Source: CAVTWD01 sp963738325 (GTDB lineage: Bacteria > Actinomycetota > Acidimicrobiia > Acidimicrobiales > Ilumatobacteraceae). Taken from it: a stretch of DNA of 64,000 nt. The stretch covers positions 1,275,156-1,339,155 of the forward strand of contig CAVTWD010000001.1 in assembly GCA_963738325.1 (NCBI GenBank), given 5' to 3'. A program made the translations under genes and the position numbers. Shown piece by piece: positions 8,716 to 18,938 of this stretch (its first letter is position 1; every line of letters begins with the position of its first letter). Below the pieces are notes generated by a model that made no database searches, was not told the DNA's origin, and saw nothing but the letters and a program-made list of their open reading frames with translations.

Positions 8716-8976
8716 GTGACCATCACCTTCGAACTGCCCGCGTTCGTCGGTGCGTCGCTGGCCTGTGTGTGCGGCGACTTCAACCTGTGGTCCCCTCATG
8801 CCCATCCGATGTTGCCGCGTCCGGAGGGTCGGTTCGAGTTGTCGCTGTTACTCGAGCGCGGCCGCGACTACCGCTTCCGGTACCTGCTCGACAACGGGCG
8901 CTGGGAGAACGACTGGGCCGCCGACCGCTACGAGCCCAACGTGTACGGAGGCAGCGACAGCGTCGTGTCGACCTGA
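8716..8976 (+). CDS. Small AMPK/CBM48-type glycogen-binding-like domain protein
   Basis: 86 residues consisting of a single domain: VTITFELPAFVGASLACVCG then DFNLWSP, LPRPEGRFELSLLLERGRDYRFRYLLDNGRWENDW and ADRYEPNVYG. This is the pattern of the early-set CBM48/AMPK1 glycogen-binding domain (DFNxW...F...l.l..g..Y.frfvvDg.w..d). A stand-alone copy could bind glycogen or another alpha-glucan or act as a regulatory adaptor. The start is GTG at 8716, chosen because the fold begins there. The 3' end overlaps the 3' end of the histidine kinase on the other strand by about 49 bp. Confidence 0.7.
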   Translation: MTITFELPAFVGASLACVCGDFNLWSPHAHPMLPRPEGRFELSLLLERGRDYRFRYLLDNGRWENDWAADRYEPNVYGGSDSVVST

Positions 8977-10458
8977 TCGCCCGGCGCGTCTTCCCCATGC
9001 CCGGCGCTCGCCGCGGGCTCGGTCGAGCGGGACTTGCGAGCTCGCGGCGCCGGCCGAGCGTCGTCCGCCCGCCGGTGCCCGCTGGTGCCCGTGGCCTTCG
9101 CACCCTCCCCGTCCGGTGAAGACAGCGGCAGGCTGAACCCGATGGCCGCGCCCCCACCAGGCCGGTTCCCCGCGAAGACCGTGCCGCCGTGGCCCTCGGC
9201 CACCGCTCGCACGATGGAGAGGCCGAGGCCCGAGCCCGGGCGGCTCCGCGCCGCCACCGCTCGGTAGAAGCGGTCGAACACGTGGGCCACGTCGTCCGGG
9301 GCGAGCCCGGGGCCTCGGTCGAGGACTTCGACCCGGCCGTGGCGGACCACCACCTCGATGGGCTCGCTGTCCTGGGTCGAACTTGGCCGTGTTGTCGAGG
9401 AGATTCGACAGCGCCCGTTCGAGCGCCAAGGGGCGGCCGCGGACGGTCGAGGCATCGGCGTCGACCGTGACCGTGCGGCCGCTCCGGCGCTGCGCTCGCA
9501 TCGCCACCCGTCGCGCCAGCTCGCCCAAGACGACGGTTTCCTCGGGTTCGTCACCTCTGGTCTCGGTGGCCAGCTCCACGAGCTCGTTGACCATGTCGGT
9601 GAGCTCGCGCGTCTCGCTGTCGAGATCATCGAGCAAGTGCCCGCGGTCCTGCTCGCTCAGCCGGTCGTAGTGGCGTAGCACCGAGATGTTGGTGCGCAGG
9701 CTGGTGAGTGGCGTGCGCAGCTCGTGCCCGGCGTCCTGCACGAGGCGCTGCTGGTCGTCCTTCGAGCGCGCCAACGCGGCGAGCATGCCGTTGAAGGCCG
9801 CGCCCAGGCGGCCGGCCTCGTCCTGCCCTTGCACGGGGACGTCCACGTCGAGGCGACCCGTGGCTTCGACCTCCTCCGCCGCGCTCGTCAGGCGGACCAA
9901 CCGTCGGGTGAGCCGGCGGGCGACGAGCCAACCGAGCAAGGCCGCCCCGACGACGACGAGCACGACCGCGAGGATCGTACGGTTCCGCAGCGAGTCGAGC
10001 AGCCGGCCGTTCTCGGCCAGGCTGCGGGCCACTTGGATGGCCCCCGGGTCACCGAAGAAGGGCGCCGTCACCATGCGGTAGCGCTCCCCGCCCGTCGTGG
10101 TGAAGGTCCGGTACAGCGCCGGCCCCGCCCCGGCGCGGGCGAGGGTGGCCTCCTGGGCGTCGACGGGGAGGCCACCCGTGGTGGACGACGCCGACGCCGT
10201 CCCGTCGGGCCGGAGCACCTGCACCTCGACCAGACCGTAGCTCGGAGGCAGATCGTGACCACCGAGGCGGGTGTCGCGCCCTGTCCGGTCGTCGAGGTCG
10301 GGCCGGACCTGGAGGGTCTGGACGGTCTCGGCCAGTGAGCGGTCGACCTCGGCGTCCAACCGGCTGGCGGTGGCCCGGTAGCTGAACCAGCCGATCGAGA
10401 CCGTGGCCAGCGCGACCAGGAACACCAGCCCGGCCACCAGCTTGGTTCGCAGGCTCAC
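8928..10458 (-). CDS. Sensor histidine kinase, MprB-like (frameshifted)
   Basis: Membrane sensor kinase: transmembrane segment at about residues 7-27, an extracytoplasmic region to about 160, a second membrane segment at about 161-180, a HAMP linker, and the phospho-acceptor motif DAGHELRTPLTSLRTN with His245. The N box LSNLLDNTAKFD is followed by a frame change at about 9370-9385. The ATPase domain resumes one frame over with VEVLDRGPGLAPDDVAHVFDRFYR and GSGLGLSIVRAVAEGHGG. A single-base indel near CCCAGG explains it. Start ATG 10458 overlaps the response regulator stop (ATGA), giving an operon pair. MprAB of actinobacteria handles envelope stress; that role is inference here. Confidence 0.85.
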
Positions 10459-11144
10459 GACGTTCGCACCGTGTAGCCCACCCCGCGGACGGTGTGGATC
10501 AACTTGTCCTCGCCGGGACCCTCGATCTTGCGCCGGAGGTAGCTGATGTAGACGGCGAGGTTCTTCGAATCGGGGCCGAAGTCGTAGCCCCAGATCCGGT
10601 CGTAGATGGTGGAATGGTCGAGGACGATCCCGGCGTTACGCATGAGCAACTCGAGCAGATCGAACTCGGTCTTCGACAGCTCGATCTCGCGCTCGCCACG
10701 CCACACTCGCCGCGCCGCCGGGTCGAGGCGGAGATCGGCGACCTGCACGATGCCGTCCGCTTGCGCATCGCCGTCGGCGCGCGAGCGCCGCAAGAGCGCC
10801 CGCAGCCGCGCCAGGAGCTCTTCGAGGTCGAAGGGCTTGGACAGGTAGTCGTCGGCGCCGGCGTCGAGGCCGGCCACCCGATCGGAGGTCTCGGTGCGAG
10901 CGGTCAGCATGAGGATGGGCGTGCGGTCACGTTCCGCCCTCAGCACCCGGCAGACCGTGAGCCCGTCCACGCCGGGCATCATGATGTCGAGCACGAGCAC
11001 GTCGACCGGGTCGCGCCGCGCCACCGACAGCGCATCGGCCCCGTCCGGCACCGTCAACACGTCGTAACCCTCGAGTTCGAGGGCGCGTGCGAACGCGGCC
11101 CGGATCGCCCGATCGTCGTCGGCCACCAGCACCCGGCCGGCCAT
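10455..11144 (-). CDS. OmpR/PhoB-family response regulator, MprA-like
   Basis: Two-domain regulator of about 229 residues: a receiver domain with the acidic cluster ADDD (residues 8-11), phospho-acceptor Asp53 in LDIMMPG, and K in the SKPFDLEEL loop; then a winged-helix DNA-binding domain with SKTEFDLLELLM and the recognition/wing segment YISYLRRKIEG...RGVGYTVR. The start is set at the ATG at 11144 (MAGRVLVADDD). The ATG at 11165 is possible but adds a non-family leader. It is co-transcribed with the downstream sensor kinase through a four-base overlap. Confidence 0.92.
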   Translation of the reverse strand: MAGRVLVADDDRAIRAAFARALELEGYDVLTVPDGADALSVARRDPVDVLVLDIMMPGVDGLTVCRVLRAERDRTPILMLTARTETSDRVAGLDAGADDYLSKPFDLEELLARLRALLRRSRADGDAQADGIVQVADLRLDPAARRVWRGEREIELSKTEFDLLELLMRNAGIVLDHSTIYDRIWGYDFGPDSKNLAVYISYLRRKIEGPGEDKLIHTVRGVGYTVRTS

Positions 11145-11192
11145 CCCGCCATCGTGGCGCATCAACGTGAGAGAGCGGTTAGAAGGCGCAGG

Positions 11193-11960
11193 TCAGCGCC
11201 CCGGAGGCCCGGCCGCGGTGTGCCGGGTGCGCGGCGGGTCGACCGCCCACGGCGCGGCCCGGCCCCACCGCCCCTCGTACACGAGCTCGCCGAGCGGGCG
11301 CCGGCGCACCGGTCCGTGCCGGCCCCGCGGGCGGCCCAGCGTGATGGTGGCCGCGATGGCGGCGTCGTCGGGGATGGCGAGCAGGGCCCGCAGCTCAGCT
11401 TCCACGAAGTGATGGAAACCGGTCATGACGCCGCCGTAGCCGAGGGCGCGCGCGGCCAGCAGCAGGTTCTGGCAGGCGGGGTAGACCGAGGCCCCTTCAC
11501 TCGGGTGCGGCGGCCGGTAGCGCACGAGAGCCGGCAGCACCAGCACCGGGACCTCGTCGAAGTGGTCGACATACTCCTCCATGGCCCGCGCCATGCGGGC
11601 CTTCGGCGAATCGGCCCGGCCACCGGTGCCCTCGTCGTAGCGGTCCGTCCTGCGCTTGGCCGACCACGCCTGGCGAGCCGCGCCGCCGATGAGTCGCTTC
11701 GCCTCGCGGGCCTCCGCTCCGTCGGTGAGGACGAGGAAACGGAAGGGCTGGCGATTCGATCCGCTCGGGGCGCGGGTGGCGGCGAAGAGGATGTCGCGCA
11801 GAACGGCGTCGGGGATCGGCTCCGGCAGGTAACGGCGGATGGCGCGGGTCGTCGCCATCCCTTCGAGCAGACCGACGACGTCGTCGGCCACGGCCACTGC
11901 GGACAGCTCGTCGCCCGCGGGCTCCCCGTCGGCCGCTTCGACATCGTGGGGCGCCGGCAT
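11193..11960 (-). CDS. Nitroreductase family protein
   Basis: FMN-dependent nitroreductase fold: TTRAIRRYLPEPIPDAVLRDILFAATRAPSGSNRQPFRFLVL holds the FMN-binding Arg and SGSNRQPF motifs. The dimer-interface and second FMN segments follow (NLLLAARALGYGGVMTGFHH, ATITLGRPRGR). The start may be ATG 11960 or the internal ATG at 11858, where family similarity begins (MATTRAIRRY). Such enzymes reduce quinones, nitro compounds or enones, or act in F420/FMN-dependent catabolism. Same strand as, and just downstream of, the small monooxygenase-fold gene. Confidence 0.85.
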   Translation of the reverse strand: MPAPHDVEAADGEPAGDELSAVAVADDVVGLLEGMATTRAIRRYLPEPIPDAVLRDILFAATRAPSGSNRQPFRFLVLTDGAEAREAKRLIGGAARQAWSAKRRTDRYDEGTGGRADSPKARMARAMEEYVDHFDEVPVLVLPALVRYRPPHPSEGASVYPACQNLLLAARALGYGGVMTGFHHFVEAELRALLAIPDDAAIAATITLGRPRGRHGPVRRRPLGELVYEGRWGRAAPWAVDPPRTRHTAAGPPGR

Positions 11961-12004
11961 CAGGCGAGTCTAGGAGTCGCCCCGAGGACGTCCCCTTCGC
12001 CCCT

Positions 12005-12409
12005 TCACCGCAGCGGCACCCACCAGTCCTGGACGCTCACCGGGTGACGGGCGAAGGCGTCGGCTTCGACGTCGGTGGCGGCGTCCCGCAAGGCCAAGCC
12101 CTCGGTGGCCACGAGCGGCGAGGCCCCCTGCACGGGATCGACCCATTCGAGGTGGATCTCCTCGAACATCTCGCGGAACTGCGGTGCCGCGCTCACATGG
12201 TGATCGCTCGCCTGATGGTTGACGAACCCGGCGTAGTCGTCGAAGGACTCGAGGGCGTAGTAGGTCCGCTCCTCGGCTCCCCGCCAGTACTCGTAGCGGC
12301 GGAGCGTCGCCTCCGTCGTGTGAGAGGCGGCGTACATGTCGCGGGCGAGTCGTTCGAAGCGAGCTTCCGTCCCCGGTCGCACCCGGATGTGCACGAGGGC
12401 TGTAGCCAT
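12005..12409 (-). CDS. Antibiotic biosynthesis monooxygenase (ABM)-fold protein
   Basis: 134 residues beginning MATALVHIRVRPGTEARFERLA, then YEYWRGAEERTYYALESFDDYAGFVNHQASDHH: the dimeric ferredoxin-like ABM/quinol-monooxygenase pattern (strand, helix, strand, then a W/Y..SFxD..a...H..s.HH motif). ABM proteins oxidise quinols or act as small cofactor-free oxygenases. Start ATG 12409; the upstream in-frame ATG at 12553 would reach into the boxC promoter region. It is divergent from boxC, so it could share regulation with the benzoyl-CoA genes; that is inference. Confidence 0.7.
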   Translation of the reverse strand: MATALVHIRVRPGTEARFERLARDMYAASHTTEATLRRYEYWRGAEERTYYALESFDDYAGFVNHQASDHHVSAAPQFREMFEEIHLEWVDPVQGASPLVATEGLALRDAATDVEADAFARHPVSVQDWWVPLR

Positions 12410-12551
12410 CCTCAGGCCCCCGGATCGGTGGAACGGGCGGTGGCGGACACGGCTGACCTCCCTGCGACAGCGGGCACCAACCGGCGACCGTAGGGGTCCG
12501 GGCGCGGCCTCGGCCAACTCGGGCGAGCGGCCCGTCGCTACGCTCGTTCGC

Positions 12552-14220
<1,669 letters not shown>

Positions 14221-14223
14221 ACG

Positions 14224-15630
14224 ATGGATGTCGACTACGAAGCGCGCATCCCGAACAACGTGAACCTGGCCGGCGACGCGCGCCTCCAGCGGGCGCTCGA
14301 GTCCTGGCAGCCGCGCTTCCTCGCCTGGTGGCGCGAGCTGGGGCCGACGGTGTTCCAGGACAAGCCGGTGTACCTGCGCACCGCAGTGGGCATCGGGCAG
14401 GAGGGATGGGCGCACTTCGACTACGTGAAGGCCCCCGACTACCGCTGGGGCATCTTCCTGGCCGAGCCCGAAACCAACCGCCGCATCGCCTTCGGCGACC
14501 ACCGCGGCGAGCCTGCCTGGCAGTCCGTGCCCGGCGAGCACCGCGCCGACCTACGCCGCCTACTCGTGGTGCAGGGTGACACCGAGCCGGCTTCCGTGGA
14601 GCAGCAACGCCAACTCGGCCGGAGCGCACCGAGCCTGTACGACCTGCGCAACCTCTTCCAGATCAACGTGGAGGAAGGCCGGCACCTGTGGGCCATGGTG
14701 TACCTCCTCCACGCCTTCTTCGGGCGCGACGGCCGCGAGGAGGCCGACGCCATGCTCGAGCGCCACTCGGGCGACGTCGACCGCCCCCGCATCCTCGGGG
14801 CCTTCAACGAGCCCACCGACGACTGGCTCTCGTTCTTCCTGTTCACCTACTTCACCGACCGCGACGGGAAGTTCCAGCTGGCGACACTGCGCGAGTCGGC
14901 CTTCGACCCGCTCAGCCGCACGTGCGACTTCATGCTGAAGGAGGAGGCCCACCACATGTTCGTCGGGGCCACGGGCGTCACCCGCGTGCTCGAGCGCACC
15001 GCCGAGCTGATGCGCGAGCACGACACCGACGACGTCGCCCCGTTCGGCGGGATCAACGTCGACACCGTGCAGCGCTACCTCAACTTCCACTACAGCGTGT
15101 CGCTCGACCTGTTCGGCAGCGAGGTGTCGACCAACGCGGGCAACTACTTCACCGCGGGTTTGAAGGGGCGGTTCCACGAGACCGAGCGGGCCGACGACCA
15201 TCAACTGCGCCGCGCCACCGCGATGGTGGAGGAGGTTCGTGACGGTGCGGTGACGACTCGCGAGGTCGACGCGCTCACCGCCCTCAACACCGACCTTCGC
15301 GACCAGTACACGGCCGACTGCCAGAAGGGCGTGAACCGCTGGAACCGCGCGCTGTCCGGGCTCGGGGTCGAGCTGCGACTCCCCCACATCGGGTTCCACC
15401 GCCGGGTCGGTGCGTTCGCCAGCCACCACGTGAGCCCCGACGGTCGCCTGCTCGACGCCGCCGCCTGGGAGCAACTCCAGCCGTCGGTACTCCCCACCGA
15501 CCATGACCGCGCCCACGTGGCGTCGCTGATGGTCCCCGTGAGCCAGCCCGGGCAGTTCGCCGGCTGGCTGGCCCCGCCCGCGACCGGCATCAACACCAAG
15601 CCCGTGGACTTCGAGTACGTGAGGATTTAG
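14224..15630 (+). CDS. boxB: Benzoyl-CoA 2,3-epoxidase oxygenase subunit BoxB
   Basis: 468 residues, the diiron oxygenase that epoxidises benzoyl-CoA with O2. The opening DYEARIPNNVNLAGDARLQRALE is typical. The diiron ligand segments are NVEEGRHLWAM and LKEEAHHMF, and GINVDTVQRYLNFHYSVSLDLFG plus NRWNRALSGLGVELRLPH match the family's C-terminal half. It works with the reductase BoxA, which is not in this window. It directly follows boxC and is followed by a strong hairpin and a composite repeat. Confidence 0.95.
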   Translation: MDVDYEARIPNNVNLAGDARLQRALESWQPRFLAWWRELGPTVFQDKPVYLRTAVGIGQEGWAHFDYVKAPDYRWGIFLAEPETNRRIAFGDHRGEPAWQSVPGEHRADLRRLLVVQGDTEPASVEQQRQLGRSAPSLYDLRNLFQINVEEGRHLWAMVYLLHAFFGRDGREEADAMLERHSGDVDRPRILGAFNEPTDDWLSFFLFTYFTDRDGKFQLATLRESAFDPLSRTCDFMLKEEAHHMFVGATGVTRVLERTAELMREHDTDDVAPFGGINVDTVQRYLNFHYSVSLDLFGSEVSTNAGNYFTAGLKGRFHETERADDHQLRRATAMVEEVRDGAVTTREVDALTALNTDLRDQYTADCQKGVNRWNRALSGLGVELRLPHIGFHRRVGAFASHHVSPDGRLLDAAAWEQLQPSVLPTDHDRAHVASLMVPVSQPGQFAGWLAPPATGINTKPVDFEYVRI

Positions 15631-15745
15631 CGAAGGGGGGAGGAGACCTTCCCCCCTTCGGAACCCCCCATCCGACGAACTCCGCTCACCCAGCGAAGCC
15701 GGATCGAGCTCCGTACGAGGGCTCGTCGCAGCATCGCGGGCTGGG
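15631..15745 (+). repeat. Composite intergenic element, copy 1 (G-run hairpin plus AGCCGGATCGA module)
   Basis: Immediately after the boxB stop. The left part is an inverted repeat: GAAGGGGGG at 15632-15640 pairs with CCCCCCTTC at 15651-15659 around a short loop, terminator-like but followed by GGAACCCC rather than T. The right part (about 15673-15720) reads GAACTCCG, then AAGCCGGATCGAGCTCCG, then TACGA and a CTCGTC stretch. The same arrangement occurs at 27700-27796 (minus orientation) and 55735-55835 (plus). Each copy sits between a stop codon and the next same-strand start, so a terminator-plus-promoter unit or a dispersed palindromic repeat is likely. Confidence 0.7.
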
Positions 15746-15766
15746 GCTCCCGAGTAGAACTAGGGG

Positions 15767-16618
15767 ATGATCGACGGCATGCCGGTCGTGGACGTCCACA
15801 TCCACGCCGCCCGCCGCACAACCCTCAAGGTGGGGGTGCGCGACTGGGCGCCGTTCGGTTCGTTGGACGACCTCTACGATCCCGACGGCACCATCAACCC
15901 CGGCCGCTTCGACGCCCTGCTGGAGCAGGAGGGGATCGACGTCGGTCTGCTCCTCTGCGAGTACTCGCCTCGGGTCACCGGCATCCAATCGATCGAGGAC
16001 AACCTCGCGCTCGTGGCCTACAACTCGCAGCGGTTCCGCACGTTCGCCGCCATCAACCCCCACTACCACTACCCCGTGGATCATGAGCTGGAGCGCCAGA
16101 TCGAGCTCGGCGCCGTGGCCCTCAAGATCCATCCCGTCCACGCCGGCTGCTCGGTGAGCGACGCGTCGCTTTTCCCCGCGTACGAAGTGTGCCGCCGCCA
16201 CGGCCTCCCGGTGGTCGTCCACTGCGGCACCTCGGTCTTCCCCGGCGCTCTCAACCGGTTCGCCGACCCGGTCCACGTCGACGAGGTCGTCCAGTGCTTC
16301 TCCGACGTGCACTGGGTGCTGGCCCACGGCGGGCGCGGCTGGTGGTACGACGCCGCCGCGTTCCTGGCCCTGGCCCGGCCGAACGTGTGGATCGAGCTGT
16401 CGGGCCTGCCTCCGAAGCGGCTGCCCGAGTACTACGCCCGCCACGATCTCGAGCGGCTCATGACCAAGGCCATCTTCGGAACCGACTGGCCGGGATCGCC
16501 CGGCTTCCGTCACAACGTCGAGGGGGTGAGCGCGTTGGGCCTGCGCGACGCCACCTTGGAGCGGGTGTTGTGGCGGAACGCGAACGAGATCTACCGGCTC
16601 GGCCTGGAGGGCGCGTGA
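15767..16618 (+). CDS. Amidohydrolase family protein (PF04909 type)
   Basis: 283 residues with the TIM-barrel metal-site pattern of the amidohydrolase-2 group: VVDVHIHA (HxH), ALKIHPVHAG, LPVVVHCGTS, WVLAHGG and FGTDWPGSPG near the C terminus. Members include decarboxylases (ACMSD-like) and lactone or amide hydrolases. It sits between boxB and benzoate-CoA ligase with a TGATG overlap to the latter, so it probably acts on an aromatic acid or a ring-opened intermediate of this route. That role is inference. Confidence 0.88.
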   Translation: MIDGMPVVDVHIHAARRTTLKVGVRDWAPFGSLDDLYDPDGTINPGRFDALLEQEGIDVGLLLCEYSPRVTGIQSIEDNLALVAYNSQRFRTFAAINPHYHYPVDHELERQIELGAVALKIHPVHAGCSVSDASLFPAYEVCRRHGLPVVVHCGTSVFPGALNRFADPVHVDEVVQCFSDVHWVLAHGGRGWWYDAAAFLALARPNVWIELSGLPPKRLPEYYARHDLERLMTKAIFGTDWPGSPGFRHNVEGVSALGLRDATLERVLWRNANEIYRLGLEGA

Positions 16619-18123
16619 TGCCTGTCAGCTACAACGCGTGCGTCGACCTCCTCGACGCCAACGTGACCCGCGGCCGGGGCGATCACGTCGCCGTCGTGAG
16701 CCGGCGCGGCTCCGTGACCTACGCCGAGCTCCTCGATCAGGTGCGGGCGGCGGCCACCGGCCTGCGGGTGCTGGGCGTACAACCCGAACAACGGGTGGCC
16801 ATGGTCATGCTCGATGCGATCGAGTTCTACGTGGTGTTCCTGGCCGCGTCGCGCATCGGTGCCGTGCCCGCCCCCGTCAACCCGCTCCTGCCCGGCCGTG
16901 ACATCGGCGGGATCGTCGCCAGCAGCCGCGCTCGCGTCCTCGTCGCGTCCGCCCAGCGGGCCAGCGAGCTCGATGCGATTCGCAGCGGCGCCCCCGAGCT
17001 CGTCCACGTCGTGCTGACCGAATCGCCCGACTGGGACGCCCTCGTCGCCGGCGATCGCAACGGCGACCCGGCGCCGACCTGGGACGAGTCACCCGGGTTC
17101 TGGCTGTGCACATCGGGGTCCACCGGCGCCCCGAAGCTCGCCATGCACCGCCACATCGACCTGCGGGTCACCGCGGACACCTACGGGGCCGGCGTGCTCC
17201 GGGTGCGCCCGGAGGACGTCTGCTACTCGGTCGGCCCGCTCTTCCACGCCTACGGCCTGGGCAACGCCATGACGTTCCCGTTCTCGGTGGGCGCGACCGC
17301 GGTAGTCGAGCTGGTCCGCCCGCCAACCCCGGCGCTGGTCGCCGAGGTCTGCGCCACGTTCGCTCCGACCCTCTTCTTCTGCATTCCCACCTTCTACGCC
17401 GCGCTGGCCGCCGCCGAGCTGCCCCGCGACACCTTCGCCTCGGTGCGGCTCGCGGTCTCTGCCGCCGAGCCGCTCCCTGCGGAGACCTTCCACCGCTTCC
17501 ACGAGCGCTACGGCGTGCGCATCCTGGACGGCATCGGCTCCACCGAGCTGAGCCACATCTTCATCTCCAACACGCCCGACGCCATCCGCCCGGGCAGCTC
17601 GGGATGGCCGGTGCCGGGCTACGACGTCGCCCTCCTCGACGACGCGGGCGAACCGGTGGCCGACGAGCGCCCGGGCCACCTCCACGTGGGAGGCGCCTCG
17701 ATGGCCACGGGCTACTGGTGCGCGGCCGAGGCGACCAAGCGCAGCTTCGTGGGCAGCCGCATGCGCACCGGCGACATGTACGAGCGGGGCAGTGACGGCG
17801 CCTACACGTATCTCGGCCGCAGCGACGACATGTTGCGGGTCGCGGGCGAGTGGGTCTCACCGGCGGAGGTCGAGGCGACGTTGATCGGTCACGCCGGCGT
17901 GCTGGAGGCCGCGGTCGTCGGCCAGGCCCTCGCCGCCGGTGGGCAGGCGCCCGTGGCCTACGTCGTAGCCACGCCGGGCGCCACGATCGACCCGGCCGAG
18001 CTCGAGGTGCTGTGCAAGGCGCAGCTGGCCGGCTTCAAGCGTCCGAAGCGCTACGTCGTGCTCGACGAGTTGCCCAAGACCGCAACGGGGAAGATCCAGC
18101 GGTACAAGTTGCGCGAGGGGTGA
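16618..18123 (+). CDS. Benzoate-CoA ligase family protein
   Basis: 501-residue adenylate-forming enzyme. The P-loop is CTSGSTGAPKLAMH, the A5 motif is DGIGSTELSHIFISN, the A7 region is RTGDMYERGSDGAYTYLGRSDDM, and the catalytic lysine is in KTATGKIQRYKLRE. The STELSHIFISN and SVGPLFHAYGLGNAMTFP segments resemble benzoate-CoA ligases (TIGR02262 group). It should activate benzoate or a substituted benzoate with ATP and CoA, feeding BoxB/BoxC. Its start overlaps the amidohydrolase stop. Confidence 0.9.
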   Translation: MPVSYNACVDLLDANVTRGRGDHVAVVSRRGSVTYAELLDQVRAAATGLRVLGVQPEQRVAMVMLDAIEFYVVFLAASRIGAVPAPVNPLLPGRDIGGIVASSRARVLVASAQRASELDAIRSGAPELVHVVLTESPDWDALVAGDRNGDPAPTWDESPGFWLCTSGSTGAPKLAMHRHIDLRVTADTYGAGVLRVRPEDVCYSVGPLFHAYGLGNAMTFPFSVGATAVVELVRPPTPALVAEVCATFAPTLFFCIPTFYAALAAAELPRDTFASVRLAVSAAEPLPAETFHRFHERYGVRILDGIGSTELSHIFISNTPDAIRPGSSGWPVPGYDVALLDDAGEPVADERPGHLHVGGASMATGYWCAAEATKRSFVGSRMRTGDMYERGSDGAYTYLGRSDDMLRVAGEWVSPAEVEATLIGHAGVLEAAVVGQALAAGGQAPVAYVVATPGATIDPAELEVLCKAQLAGFKRPKRYVVLDELPKTATGKIQRYKLREG

Positions 18124-18142
18124 CCGCGGCGCGCCTTCGGCG

Positions 18143-18904
18143 TCATCTCCAGCGGACGCGCACGCGGTCACGGAACAGCTCGAGCACGCCGGCGTCGCCT
18201 TCGAGGTCGATGCGCTCGGTTCCGAGGCGGTTCCACAGCACCAGGAACACGTCCGACGCCGTGCCCGAGATGGTGGCGTCGGCCCCTTCGGCCACCCGCG
18301 TCGTCTCCACAGACTCGGGCCCGACGTGCACGGTCCAGGCCGCCGGATCGTCGCCGAGGCCGATGCCAAGAGTCCGCGCCCTGTCGGCGCGGAGGCGGAC
18401 GCGCGGCCGGGTGATGAACGCGGTCACGAGCTCGTCGATGCCGTCGGCGCCGACCGCCGGGGTGAACGGCGTCGGGAACGGTCTGACGCCGCTGGCGGCC
18501 GACTCCGCGTCGACGCGGTGCACGCCCGTTTCGTGGGCCTGGCGGCGAGCCCAGTGGGCCAAGGGCGACGGCGCTTCCAGGAACGTGAAGCACTCCAGGT
18601 CGGCCGGGGCCGCTCGGAGCGCCTCGACCAGCGCGGCGTGACCCTGCCGGAACCAGGCCACCAGCTCGCCGTCCGGCGGCCAGCCGCCCACGAGCTCGGG
18701 CAGATCGACGTCCAGGGGCTCAGCCCGCTGCGCTTCGACGTAGGTGGCGGCCCAGCGATGGACACCCCCGAGGTGCTGCACCAGCTCGCGCAGTCGCCAG
18801 TCGGGGCATGTGGGAACGATGACGTCGAAGTCGGTGGTCTCGGCGACCGCCGCGAAGCGATGGCCTTCCGCCTCGAGGGCGTCGATGAGATCGGGGACTT
18901 CCAC
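18143..18904 (-). CDS. Maleylpyruvate isomerase/mycothiol-dependent DinB-like protein
   Basis: 253 residues beginning with the actinobacterial TIGR03083 pattern: helix one with H near LEAEGHRFAAV, then VPTCPDWRLRELVQHLGGVHRWAATYV, AHWARRQAHETGVHRVDAE and later DGIDELV. The three His of the DinB-type metal site (H15-like, H in QHLGGVHRW, H in ETGVHR) are present. Members use mycothiol as thiol cofactor in isomerisation or conjugation. The C-terminal 80 residues (SCP2/MDMPI_C-like) complete the family architecture. It lies directly downstream of the E1 gene on the same strand. Confidence 0.8.
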   Translation of the reverse strand: MEVPDLIDALEAEGHRFAAVAETTDFDVIVPTCPDWRLRELVQHLGGVHRWAATYVEAQRAEPLDVDLPELVGGWPPDGELVAWFRQGHAALVEALRAAPADLECFTFLEAPSPLAHWARRQAHETGVHRVDAESAASGVRPFPTPFTPAVGADGIDELVTAFITRPRVRLRADRARTLGIGLGDDPAAWTVHVGPESVETTRVAEGADATISGTASDVFLVLWNRLGTERIDLEGDAGVLELFRDRVRVRWR

Positions 18905-18938
18905 GGTCGCCTCGTCCGCCGCTCGACAGCAGCCGCCG

